A stretch of 64,000 bases of DNA from Enterobacteriaceae bacterium (GTDB taxonomy: Bacteria > Pseudomonadota > Gammaproteobacteria > Enterobacterales > Enterobacteriaceae), in contig CABIZV010000001.1 in the NCBI GenBank assembly GCA_902363335.1, positions 930,001-994,000 on the forward strand, given 5' to 3'. Both the position numbers and the translations under genes were made by a program. A model generated the notes under the pieces. That model did no database searches. It was given only the letters and a program-made list of their open reading frames with translations, and was not told the DNA's origin. Within the stretch, counting starts at the first letter, position 1. Every line of letters begins with the position of its first letter. Of the stretch, positions 24,432 to 33,006 are shown one piece after another.

Positions 24432-24868
24432 AATCCGTAATTCCTTTTTATTCAACGTGTCAGCAGCGGAAGTTTACCTGCCGCATTGTCGTATCACAAA
24501 TTTTTTACCTGTCATGACAATAGACGACCCGTCATTATCCTGGCGGCTTATGGCATTGTTTTTGCAAATTCGTGACGGCTATATGAAAGTGCAAAAAAGT
24601 TTAAATGAATGAATAGCGGTAAATATTGATGAGTTGTTGATATGTCATTGAAATTCGATTTTATCGCCATGCAAGTTTTGCAAATGCCATCTACGCTTAT
24701 TTTTAGAAGGTGTTATTGCCACGCACGACGGCGTTAATTCGCCAACAATCTGGCACACGGGTTGCTTGATGAGAGAGCGAGCGTCGTTCGGCTAACCCCT
24801 TCCGGGAGCCCCTACTACTCATACCAATGGCTCTTAACCTGTGCTAAAAAATGAAAGGACGGCATGCC
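24432..24868. other. Gene-free mipA-yeaG intergenic region
   Basis: A 437-base AT-rich divergent gap. The only element I can support is the sigma-54 promoter for yeaG at 24751-24765. No small ORF with a good ribosome site is evident. Confidence 0.6.
24751..24765 (+). promoter_or_regulatory. Sigma-54 promoter of yeaG-yeaH
   Basis: TGGCAC-ACGGG-TTGC followed by TT matches the sigma-54 consensus almost perfectly with correct spacing. It lies about 100 bases before the yeaG ATG. In E. coli yeaGH is induced under nitrogen starvation through sigma-54/NtrC, which fits. Confidence 0.9.
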
Positions 24869-26803
24869 ATGAATATATTCGATCACTATCGCCAGCGCTA
24901 TGAAGCTGCCAAGGACGAAGAGTTCACACTGCAGGAGTTTCTTGCCGTATGTAAGCAAGATCGCAGTGCCTATGCTAACGCAGCAGAACGGCTATTAACG
25001 GCTATTGGCGAGCCGATAATGGTTGATACTGCGCAGGAACCCCGGCTTTCCCGTCTCTTTTCAAACCGCGTCATTGGGCGCTATCCTGCGTTTGAAGAGT
25101 TTTACGGCATGGAAGAAGCCATTGAACAGATTGTTTCCTATTTGAAACACGCAGCCCAGGGGCTTGAAGAGAAGAAACAAATCCTCTATTTACTGGGCCC
25201 GGTCGGCGGTGGGAAATCCTCTCTTGCTGAACGCCTGAAAGTGCTGATGCAGCGCGTGCCGATTTATGTGCTGAGCGCCAACGGCGAGCGCAGCCCGGTC
25301 AATGACCATCCTCTGTGCTTGTTTAATCCGCAGGAAGACGCGCAAATTCTGGAAAAAGAGTACGGCGTCCCTAACCGCTATCTCGGTACGATTATGTCGC
25401 CGTGGGCGGCAAAACGTCTGCATGAGTTTGGTGGCGACATCACTAAATTCCGCGTCGTCAAAGTGTGGCCATCTATCCTGCAACAGATTGCCATTGCCAA
25501 AACGGAACCGGGTGATGAAAACAACCAGGATATTTCTGCGCTGGTCGGTAAAGTCGATATTCGTAAACTGGAGCATTTTGCGCAAAACGACCCGGATGCC
25601 TACGGCTACTCCGGCGCCCTGTGCCGTGCAAACCAGGGGATAATGGAATTCGTCGAGATGTTTAAAGCGCCGATTAAGGTGCTGCATCCACTGCTGACGG
25701 CGACTCAGGAAGGAAACTATAACGGCACAGAAGGCATTTCCGCCCTGCCGTTCAACGGTATTATCCTCGCGCACTCTAACGAATCTGAGTGGGTGACTTT
25801 CCGTAATAACAAAAATAACGAGGCCTTCCTTGACCGTGTTTATATCGTCAAAGTGCCTTACTGCCTGCGGATCTCTGAAGAGATCAAGATTTATGAAAAA
25901 CTGCTCAATAACAGTGAGCTGACCCATGCGCCGTGCGCGCCGGGCACGCTTGAAACGCTGTCACGCTTCTCGATTCTTTCGCGTCTGAAAGAGCCTGAGA
26001 ACTCCAGCGTCTATTCAAAAATGCGCGTCTACGACGGCGAAAGCCTGAAGGATACCGATCCGAAAGCCAAATCGTACCAGGAGTATCGCGATTACGCCGG
26101 CGTTGATGAAGGGATGAACGGTCTGTCGACCCGTTTCGCCTTTAAAATCCTCTCTCGCGTCTTTAACTTCGACCATGCCGAAGTCGCGGCGAACCCGGTG
26201 CATTTGTTCTACGTACTGGAACAACAGATTGAGCGTGAGCAGTTCCCGCAAGAGCAAGCGGAACGCTATCTTGAGTTCCTCAAAGGCTACCTGATTCCGA
26301 AATACGCCGAATTTATCGGCAAAGAAATTCAGACGGCGTATCTCGAATCCTATTCCGAGTACGGGCAGAATATTTTTGACCGTTACGTGACCTATGCTGA
26401 TTTCTGGATTCAGGATCAGGAGTATCGCGACCCGGATACCGGCCAGCTGTTCGACCGCGAATCCCTGAACGCGGAGCTGGAAAAAATCGAGAAACCTGCC
26501 GGGATCAGTAACCCGAAAGATTTCCGTAACGAGATAGTCAACTTTGTGCTGCGCGCCCGCGCCCACAACAACGGTCGCAACCCGAACTGGACCAGCTACG
26601 AGAAGCTGCGCACGGTTATCGAGAAGAAAATGTTCTCCAATACCGAGGAGCTGCTGCCGGTGATTTCGTTTAACGCGAAGACCTCAACCGATGAGCAGAA
26701 AAAGCACGACGATTTTGTCGATCGGATGATGGAGAAAGGCTATACCCGTAAACAGGTGCGCCTCTTGTGTGAATGGTATCTGCGCGTGCGTAAATCATCA
26801 TAA
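24869..26803 (+). CDS. yeaG: PrkA-type serine protein kinase YeaG
   Basis: 644 residues from ATG 24869, the E. coli length; the first in-frame ATG at 24851 is rejected. It has an N-terminal AAA domain with Walker A GPVGGGKSS near 105-113, then the PrkA C-terminal kinase-like domain. YeaG is linked to adaptation to sustained nitrogen starvation and general stress in E. coli. It is followed by yeaH, the usual partner, after a REP-bearing gap of 123 bases. Confidence 0.95.
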   Translation: MNIFDHYRQRYEAAKDEEFTLQEFLAVCKQDRSAYANAAERLLTAIGEPIMVDTAQEPRLSRLFSNRVIGRYPAFEEFYGMEEAIEQIVSYLKHAAQGLEEKKQILYLLGPVGGGKSSLAERLKVLMQRVPIYVLSANGERSPVNDHPLCLFNPQEDAQILEKEYGVPNRYLGTIMSPWAAKRLHEFGGDITKFRVVKVWPSILQQIAIAKTEPGDENNQDISALVGKVDIRKLEHFAQNDPDAYGYSGALCRANQGIMEFVEMFKAPIKVLHPLLTATQEGNYNGTEGISALPFNGIILAHSNESEWVTFRNNKNNEAFLDRVYIVKVPYCLRISEEIKIYEKLLNNSELTHAPCAPGTLETLSRFSILSRLKEPENSSVYSKMRVYDGESLKDTDPKAKSYQEYRDYAGVDEGMNGLSTRFAFKILSRVFNFDHAEVAANPVHLFYVLEQQIEREQFPQEQAERYLEFLKGYLIPKYAEFIGKEIQTAYLESYSEYGQNIFDRYVTYADFWIQDQEYRDPDTGQLFDRESLNAELEKIEKPAGISNPKDFRNEIVNFVLRARAHNNGRNPNWTSYEKLRTVIEKKMFSNTEELLPVISFNAKTSTDEQKKHDDFVDRMMEKGYTRKQVRLLCEWYLRVRKSS

Positions 26804-26810
26804 TATCGCG

Positions 26811-26899
26811 CCCGGTAGCCTTATGTTTACCGGGCCGACAATAATGTCCCGTAGGCCGGATTGGCGTCAGCCCGTCCGGCACTTACAGGCGCTGTAAGT
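26811..26899. repeat. Hairpin and REP element between yeaG and yeaH
   Basis: Three palindromes occur in series: CCCGGTA...TACCGGG (26811-26834), a REP unit GTAGGCCGGATTGG...CCGTCCGGCAC (26851-26882) and ACTTACA-GGCGC-TGTAAGT (26881-26899). They may set differential stability of the yeaG and yeaH parts of the message. Confidence 0.75.
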
Positions 26900-26926
26900 T
26901 GGCGTAAAGCAGTTCAGGAGGGGCTT

Positions 26927-28210
26927 ATGACCTGGTTCATTGACCGGCGTCTGAACGGCAAAAATAAAAGCGCGGTGAACCGCCAGCGCTTCTTGCGTCG
27001 TTATAAAGCGCAAATAAAGCAGTCGATTTCCGAAGCCATCAACAAACGCTCGGTGACCGACGTTGACAGCGGCGAGTCTGTCTCGATTTCGACGGATGAT
27101 ATCAGCGAACCGATGTTCCATCAGGGGCGCGGCGGATTACGTCACCGGGTGCACCCCGGCAACGACCATTTTGTCCAGAATGACCGTATCGAGCGACCTC
27201 AGGGCGGCGGCGGTGGTGGCGGTAGCGGACAGGGACAAGCCAGCGCCGACGGTGAAGGCCAGGATGAGTTCGTTTTTCAGATTTCCAAAGATGAGTATCT
27301 GGACCTGTTGTTTGAGGATCTGGCATTACCTAACCTTAAGCGCAACCAGCAGCGGCAGTTAAACGAGTATAAGACGCATCGCGCGGGCTTCACCGCCAAC
27401 GGCGTTCCTGCCAATATTAGCGTTGTGCGTTCGCTACAAAACTCCCTCGCCCGCCGCACGGCGATGACGGCGGGAAAACGTCGCGAACTGCGGGCGCTGG
27501 AAGAGACGCTGGATGAGGTGGCAAAAAGCGAGCCCGTTCAGCTGCTGGAGGAAGAACGGTTACGCAAAGAGATTGCCGAATTGCGGGCAAAAATCGATCG
27601 CGTACCGTTTATCGATACCTTCGATCTGCGCTTTAGAAACTATGAGAAGCGTGCGGAACCTTCAAGCCAGGCGGTGATGTTCTGCCTGATGGACGTTTCA
27701 GGTTCGATGGATCAATCCACCAAAGACATGGCTAAACGCTTTTATATTCTGCTCTATTTGTTCCTGAGCCGAACCTATAAAAACGTCGAGGTGGTGTATA
27801 TTCGCCACCATACACAGGCCAAAGAAGTTGACGAACATGAGTTCTTCTACTCGCAGGAAACGGGCGGCACGATAGTCTCCAGCGCCCTCAAACTGATGGA
27901 TGAGGTGGTGAAGGAGCGCTACGATCCGTCGCAGTGGAATATCTATGCGGCTCAGGCTTCGGATGGGGATAACTGGGCGGACGACTCGCCGCTGTGTCAC
28001 GAAATTCTGGCGAAAAAAATCCTGCCGGTGGTGCGTTACTACAGCTATATCGAAATTACCCGCCGGGCGCATCAGACCTTATGGCGCGAGTACGAACACC
28101 TGCAGGCGTCGTTTGATAACTTCGCCATTCAGCATATTCGCGATCAGGAGGACATCTATCCGGTGTTCCGCGAGCTGTTCCACAAGCAAGGTTCTGCCAT
28201 TAAGGACTAA
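26927..28210 (+). CDS. yeaH: DUF444 family protein YeaH (von Willebrand A domain)
   Basis: 427 residues from ATG 26927 behind CAGGAGGGG, the E. coli length. The N-terminal half has a Gly-rich linker (PQGGGGGGGSGQGQ); the C-terminal half carries a von Willebrand A domain with the MIDAS motif DVSGSMDQS near 250 and a second metal site SDGDNWADDS. It is the constant partner of the YeaG kinase. The biochemical role is unsettled. Confidence 0.94.
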   Translation: MTWFIDRRLNGKNKSAVNRQRFLRRYKAQIKQSISEAINKRSVTDVDSGESVSISTDDISEPMFHQGRGGLRHRVHPGNDHFVQNDRIERPQGGGGGGGSGQGQASADGEGQDEFVFQISKDEYLDLLFEDLALPNLKRNQQRQLNEYKTHRAGFTANGVPANISVVRSLQNSLARRTAMTAGKRRELRALEETLDEVAKSEPVQLLEEERLRKEIAELRAKIDRVPFIDTFDLRFRNYEKRAEPSSQAVMFCLMDVSGSMDQSTKDMAKRFYILLYLFLSRTYKNVEVVYIRHHTQAKEVDEHEFFYSQETGGTIVSSALKLMDEVVKERYDPSQWNIYAAQASDGDNWADDSPLCHEILAKKILPVVRYYSYIEITRRAHQTLWREYEHLQASFDNFAIQHIRDQEDIYPVFRELFHKQGSAIKD

Positions 28211-28218
28211 GCACGATA

Positions 28219-28258
28219 AATCAGCCAGTTAAGTTCCCCTGCTGGCTGATTTTCTTTT
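28219..28258 (+). terminator. Intrinsic terminator after yeaH
   Basis: AATCAGCCAG...CTGGCTGATT followed by TTCTTTT, starting 8 bases after the yeaH stop. Confidence 0.88.
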
Positions 28259-28312
28259 CATACACCTTTTGTATTCATTTTACCCCTTCCATTACCTCAT
28301 ATGATGGTTATA

Positions 28313-28332
28313 TACTGTTTAAATAAACAGCA
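28313..28332 (+). promoter_or_regulatory. LexA (SOS) box of cho
   Basis: TACTGTTTAAATAAACAGCA contains CTG-N10-CAG with an AT-rich centre, matching the LexA consensus, and overlaps the likely -10 (TATACT). It lies 12 bases before the cho start codon, as expected for an SOS-controlled gene. Confidence 0.92.
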
Positions 28333-28344
28333 TCAGGAGGCAAT

Positions 28345-29202
28345 TTGCCCGGTCGTCCATCTCATCGCCCTGCATTCACCCCTTCAGCCATTTACGCGTA
28401 CCCTGAACACCTGCGCCAATGGTTAAAGGAAATTCCGACGCTTCCGGGTGTCTATGTTTTTCATGGTGAAAGTGAGACGCTGCCGCTTTATATCGGTAAA
28501 AGCGTGAATTTGCGCAGCCGCGTGATGTCGCACCTGCGGACACCGGATGAAGCCTCCATGCTCCATCAATCAAAGCGGATAAGCTGGACGCGGACAGCTG
28601 GTGAAGTGGGCGCGCTGTTGCTGGAAGCGAAAATGATTAAGGAGCACCAGCCGCTCTTTAATAAGCGCCTGCGCCGCACCCGCCAGCTTTGTTCACTGCT
28701 TTTTAAGGATAATAAACCGGAAGTGGTGTACGCGCAGGAAATTGATTTCGCCCATCAGCCCGGTCTGTATGGCCTGTTTTCAAACCGCCGCGCCGCGCTG
28801 GAAACCTTAAAATCGCTCGCTGATGAACATCAGCTCTGCTACGGGTTACTTGGCCTTGAGTCGCTCACCCGAGGACGCGGCTGTTTTCGCCAGGCCCTGC
28901 ATCGATGCGCGGGCGCCTGTTGCGGTAAAGAGAGCGTGGAAGCACATCACCAGCGACTGATTAGCGCATTGCAGCGCCTGCAACTCGTCTGTTGGCCGTG
29001 GGAAGGCGCCATTGCGTTGAAAGAAGAGAGCGCTGATTTAACGCAGTACCATATCATCCGCAACTGGATGTGGCTGGGTTCGGTGAGTTCACTGGCTGAC
29101 GCCGGTTCCTTATCACGGCAACAGCCCGGATTTGATCATGACGGCTATAAAATTTTATGTAAGCCTCTGTTATCAGATTCAGCAAATATTATCACGCTTT
29201 GA
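28345..29202 (+). CDS. cho: Excinuclease Cho (UvrC homologue)
   Basis: 285 residues starting with TTG behind AGGAGG; no ATG fits. Cho makes the 3' incision in nucleotide excision repair at lesions poorly handled by UvrC. The GIY-YIG nuclease domain lies at residues about 30-110 (PGVYVFHGES..LPLYIGKSVNLRSRV). The Cys-rich segment CFRQALHRCAGACCGKES is also found in E. coli Cho. It is about ten residues shorter at the C-terminus than E. coli Cho. The LexA box upstream shows SOS control. Confidence 0.94.
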   Translation: MPGRPSHRPAFTPSAIYAYPEHLRQWLKEIPTLPGVYVFHGESETLPLYIGKSVNLRSRVMSHLRTPDEASMLHQSKRISWTRTAGEVGALLLEAKMIKEHQPLFNKRLRRTRQLCSLLFKDNKPEVVYAQEIDFAHQPGLYGLFSNRRAALETLKSLADEHQLCYGLLGLESLTRGRGCFRQALHRCAGACCGKESVEAHHQRLISALQRLQLVCWPWEGAIALKEESADLTQYHIIRNWMWLGSVSSLADAGSLSRQQPGFDHDGYKILCKPLLSDSANIITL

Positions 29203-29420
29203 TCCCCTGCAATGTTATCCGTAACACCCATGCAAAAACGCAACACATTGACACCCAAGGTTTAACATTACTTGCTTAGTAAGCACTATTTCATGCAATA
29301 TTTATGAACACTTCTTGCGCCGGTGCATTACAAAACATTTCTATTGCTAATACATAGCTAGAGATACCGTCTCCTCCATGATAAAATTCCGGCTGACACG
29401 GAAGAATAATTAATTTCATC

Positions 29421-30902
29421 ATGAAAATGCATAACACATTACTACGCTTCGTCATTTCCGCAGGCGTCGTTATCCTAACCTCATCTTTTCTGATATATGA
29501 ACTGGTAGTCAGCCATCAGGATATGTCGGATTACATGCGTTATATCATCGATAAAGGTGAGTCGGCCTTTTTGTATGAGAAATATGAGAACCAGCTGATT
29601 ATTTCGCAAATATCACGATATGAGGATGAAAAGCCGTCGGCTGATACCGCTGCGCGGGCGTGTGCCAGCGTACAACACCGCGGTGAGGTGAGCGGACTCA
29701 ATATCGACGGGATGTCTTACCCTGGGCTTCAGGGCTCGCTCAGCGTTAACAGAACACCTTGTACACAATGGGTTAACGACCTTCCAACACTGGAAGCGTT
29801 TGATACCGCGATTGCCAGTAATAATATCTGGCAACCTATTCTTCCCGATGAGCCGAAAAATAATCAGCGCTTTCGCTATTATATTGATTTAGAGAATCAA
29901 TATATTTACTTTAATTCTCGTGTTGTTATTACCGACCCAACATTAACCAGTTGGAATTTTCTCTACGGTAAACGCCTGGGTATTTCCCCAGGCAGTCTGG
30001 AAAATTTATTTCTCGGTCGGACGGTGGTGTCGAGCATTTATACTGACACTTTCACCCATAAGAATATCTTAACATTCCTGACTCCGGTCTATCATCATGA
30101 GCAGCTAAAGGGAATTGTCATGGTCGATCTTTTCCATCAGGATTTACGTGACATTTTCATTACCCGCGATCGACCGCTGGTCTGGCGTTATCTCGATATC
30201 TCGTTTACTGACTCAGATAATAATGCGCGTATCGACGTTCATCGCAGCGCCGCGCATCTTTTCAAGTACGTCCATTACCGTCGCCCGATGGCCGAAAACA
30301 TGCATGTTGAGGTGTCACTTGACGTGATGTACTTCCTGCTGAGCTCATGGAAGTTGTTCCTGTTTTATCTGGCCACCACCGTTGCCCTACTGCAATTAGT
30401 GCGTACCCATTTTCGGATGTACCGCACCGTTAGCCAGGATAACATCAGTGATTCCCTCACCGGGCTGTATAACCGTAAAATCCTCTCAGAGGTGCAGAAC
30501 ATGCGCCTTCAGCGCCTGACGGAGCAAGGCGCCGGCATTGTCGTGATTGCGATAGATTGCGATAGACTCAAGTACATTAACGATACCTGGGGCCACAATG
30601 AGGGTGACCGGGCAATTGTGTTACTGGCAGACGCTATCTCCGCTTCCATCCGTAAAAGCGATTACGGAGTGAGGCTTGGGGGAGACGAGTTCTCGATTAT
30701 TCTTGTCGACTATGAAGAAGCGGAAGCGGGCGTCATTATCGAGCGGATCCAGGCCTATCTCAGTCTCACCGATACCCATAAACGCGTGAGCTTTTCATGG
30801 GGAGCTTATAAAATGCAGGCCGGTGACACGCTTGATAGCGCGATGAAAATCGCCGACGAACGCCTGTATCAGGATAAAAGACGAAGAGGTAGCCGAAGAT
30901 AA
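29421..30902 (+). CDS. dgcJ: Membrane diguanylate cyclase DgcJ
   Basis: 493 residues (E. coli YeaJ 496). One membrane segment at the N-terminus, a periplasmic sensor region of about 270 residues, a second membrane segment near 300-325, then a cytosolic GGDEF domain. The active motif GGDEF is intact in RLGGDEFSIIL, and an inhibitory I-site RxxD (RKSD) lies five residues before it, so c-di-GMP synthesis with product feedback is expected. Its stop overlaps the yeaK start by one base. The yeaI gene found before yeaJ in E. coli is missing. Confidence 0.93.
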   Translation: MKMHNTLLRFVISAGVVILTSSFLIYELVVSHQDMSDYMRYIIDKGESAFLYEKYENQLIISQISRYEDEKPSADTAARACASVQHRGEVSGLNIDGMSYPGLQGSLSVNRTPCTQWVNDLPTLEAFDTAIASNNIWQPILPDEPKNNQRFRYYIDLENQYIYFNSRVVITDPTLTSWNFLYGKRLGISPGSLENLFLGRTVVSSIYTDTFTHKNILTFLTPVYHHEQLKGIVMVDLFHQDLRDIFITRDRPLVWRYLDISFTDSDNNARIDVHRSAAHLFKYVHYRRPMAENMHVEVSLDVMYFLLSSWKLFLFYLATTVALLQLVRTHFRMYRTVSQDNISDSLTGLYNRKILSEVQNMRLQRLTEQGAGIVVIAIDCDRLKYINDTWGHNEGDRAIVLLADAISASIRKSDYGVRLGGDEFSIILVDYEEAEAGVIIERIQAYLSLTDTHKRVSFSWGAYKMQAGDTLDSAMKIADERLYQDKRRRGSRR

Positions 30903-31405
30903 TGATGATTGAACCGATAACCGCTGACATTCATCAACGCCTGTTGGCGTTACTCGACGCAGAGCTTGCACGCTATCGCGTCATTGAACACGAGGCGGTT
31001 GGTAAATGCGAAGCCGTTTCCGAGATTCGCGGTACTGCGCTGGGCCAGGGCGCAAAGGCGCTGGTGTGTAAGGTCAAAGGCAACGGTATGAATCAGCATG
31101 TGCTCGCCATTCTGCCCGCCGACCAGCAGGCGGATCTTGGCAAACTGGCACAGTTGATTGGAGGAGTAAAAGCTTCGCTGGCAAGCCCGGCGGAGGTTGA
31201 CGCGCTCACCGCCTGCGTCTTTGGCGCAATCCCCCCCTTTAGCTTCCACCACGCGCTGCGTCTGGTTGCAGACCCTTTGTTGTTCGAGCGTTTTGACGAG
31301 ATAGCCTTTAATGCCGGCAGTCTGGACAAATCAGTGATCCTGAATACGCAAGACTACCTGCGTATTGCAAAGCCTGAGCTTATCGCCTTTCACCGTGAGA
31401 GCTAA
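30902..31405 (+). CDS. yeaK: YbaK/ProX-type aminoacyl-tRNA deacylase YeaK
   Basis: 167 residues matching E. coli YeaK, which hydrolyses mischarged aminoacyl-tRNAs in trans. Conserved blocks: HEAVGKCEAVSEIRGTALGQGAKALVCKVKG, with the key Lys, and CVFGAIPPFSFH. It is joined to dgcJ by TAATG overlap. The two adjacent Met codons leave the exact start open by one residue. Confidence 0.92.
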   Translation: MMIEPITADIHQRLLALLDAELARYRVIEHEAVGKCEAVSEIRGTALGQGAKALVCKVKGNGMNQHVLAILPADQQADLGKLAQLIGGVKASLASPAEVDALTACVFGAIPPFSFHHALRLVADPLLFERFDEIAFNAGSLDKSVILNTQDYLRIAKPELIAFHRES

Positions 31406-31552
31406 TGCTTCGTCCCTTGTTACCCGCGTCATCTCATTATGCCGCCCGGAGACGATTCCACTGTTTTTTCGCAAGCGCTGCCCGTTAATCACGCAATGCT
31501 TCAAATAATTAGTCAAATGCCTGAAATCCACGGCGAAAGTTGAAAAAGACCT

Positions 31553-31583
31553 GTTTACTGTGCGCTTCTTGCGTACAGTAAAC
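31553..31583 (+). promoter_or_regulatory. Strong hairpin in the yeaL leader
   Basis: GTTTACTGTGCGC-TTCTT-GCGTACAGTAAAC forms a 13-bp stem with one G-U pair and a 5-base loop, 103 bases before the yeaL ATG. No T run follows, so it is not a simple terminator. It could be a leader RNA structure or an operator palindrome. Confidence 0.55.
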
Positions 31584-31685
31584 GGATTGAAGCACGCTGC
31601 CATGATGAGCACTGCGCTCCGGGCCGTGATAGCGTTCAAACCAGCAATATGGTCTTTTTTTATTTTTGGCAAGGAACACCTCTCT

Positions 31686-32132
31686 ATGCTCGATACCACC
31701 CTGATTATCCTCCTGGGATTGGCTGCCCTGGGTTTTGTCAGCCACAATACCACCGTCGCCGTTTCAATTCTGGTTTTGATTATTATCCGCGTCACGCCGC
31801 TTAGCACATTTTTCCCGTGGGTCGAAAAGCAGGGTCTGAGCATCGGGATTATAATCCTGACAATTAGCGTAATGGCGCCGATTGCCAGCGGCACATTGCC
31901 CGCAACCACGCTGCTCCATTCATTTGCCAACTGGAAATCACTGGTCGCAATCGTCGTTGGCGTGGTGGTTTCGTGGCTGGGCGGGCGTGGAGTCACACTG
32001 ATGGGAAGCCAGCCGCAGCTGGTGGCGGGATTACTCATCGGTACCGTGCTCGGCGTAGCATTGTTCCGGGGCGTCCCGGTTGGGCCGCTGATTGCCGCCG
32101 GACTGGTATCGTTACTTATTGGGAAGTCGTAG
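31686..32132 (+). CDS. yeaL: DUF441 inner-membrane protein YeaL
   Basis: 148 residues from ATG 31686 with AAGGA upstream, the E. coli length; a longer open frame from 31560 has no ribosome site. Four hydrophobic segments form a small membrane protein of the DUF441 family (SHNTTVAVSILVL, GVMAPIASGTLP-type blocks). Function unknown. It converges on nimR and overlaps its end by 17 bases. Confidence 0.92.
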   Translation: MLDTTLIILLGLAALGFVSHNTTVAVSILVLIIIRVTPLSTFFPWVEKQGLSIGIIILTISVMAPIASGTLPATTLLHSFANWKSLVAIVVGVVVSWLGGRGVTLMGSQPQLVAGLLIGTVLGVALFRGVPVGPLIAAGLVSLLIGKS

Positions 32133-32907
32133 ACAGCGACGCCAGATAACGCCCCGGCGTCTGACCCAAGCCCTTTCGAAACATAGTGATAAAGGCAGTG
32201 GTCGAGTCGTACCCCAGCGACAGCGCCACCTGCTGTACGCTCATGCCGCGCACCAGCATTTGCAATGCGAGGATGAGCTGCAGCTGGTGCCGCCAGCGGC
32301 GGAAGTTCAGGCCCGTCTCCTTGACCACCAGTCGCGCAAGGTTGCGTTCACTCATCGCAAAGCGCCCTGCCCACTGCGCCAGCGTCTGCCAGTTCGCAGG
32401 CTCGCGCTCCATCTGCTCCACCATCTGGCGGATTTTAGGATGCGCAGAAACCGGCAGCTGAAGCTGCTGTTCCGGCTGCTGGGGAAGCTCATCAAACAGA
32501 ACCTGCACAAGCCTTTGTGTTTCTGGCGTTTGGCGTGAGGCTTCATCTCGCAGCGCTAACGCCAGAATCAGCTCACGCACCAGCGGAGAAATTTTTAATG
32601 TGCAGCAATGTGCTGGCATGCGTGCGCAGCCTGGCTCAATAAATAAAAAGCACAGCTGCGTTTGTGGCGTCGCCCGATTGCTGTGCGGCACTTCGCCTGG
32701 AACCCATACCGCAAACTGCGGTGGCACCATCCACAACGCGTTTTCCACCTCGCAGGTGATAGCGCCATGCAGGGCAAGAATCAGCTGTCCCTTACGATGT
32801 TGATGCACGGGAATATATTGCTCACCTTCTATGACCTGAATCCCAAAGGCCACAGCGGCATCCCGTTGGCTATCGGGGTGATAACCATCCAATCCTAATC
32901 CCAACAT
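32116..32907 (-). CDS. nimR: AraC-family regulator NimR
   Basis: 263 residues (E. coli 273), with an N-terminal cupin (VHQHRKGQLILALHG) and a C-terminal AraC double HTH (SERNLARLVVKETGLNFRRWR and VQQVALSLGYDSTTAFITMFRKGLGQTPGRY). In E. coli NimR controls the adjacent 2-nitroimidazole exporter gene. It is divergent from nimT across 99 bases. Confidence 0.92.
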   Translation of the reverse strand: MLGLGLDGYHPDSQRDAAVAFGIQVIEGEQYIPVHQHRKGQLILALHGAITCEVENALWMVPPQFAVWVPGEVPHSNRATPQTQLCFLFIEPGCARMPAHCCTLKISPLVRELILALALRDEASRQTPETQRLVQVLFDELPQQPEQQLQLPVSAHPKIRQMVEQMEREPANWQTLAQWAGRFAMSERNLARLVVKETGLNFRRWRHQLQLILALQMLVRGMSVQQVALSLGYDSTTAFITMFRKGLGQTPGRYLASLSTTSQ

Positions 32908-33006
32908 AATATTGTCCGAATTTAGCGATAATCTGTCATTTTAGCTTGATTTAAACTTGGGTAAAAACAGGTATCGTTGTTCTCCCATTTCTGAGTTGAG
33001 TAAACG

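Noticed and set aside
31560..31685. Long N-terminal extension of yeaL
   Set aside because: The ATG at 31686 has a ribosome site and gives the E. coli length of 148 residues; the extension runs through the leader hairpin.
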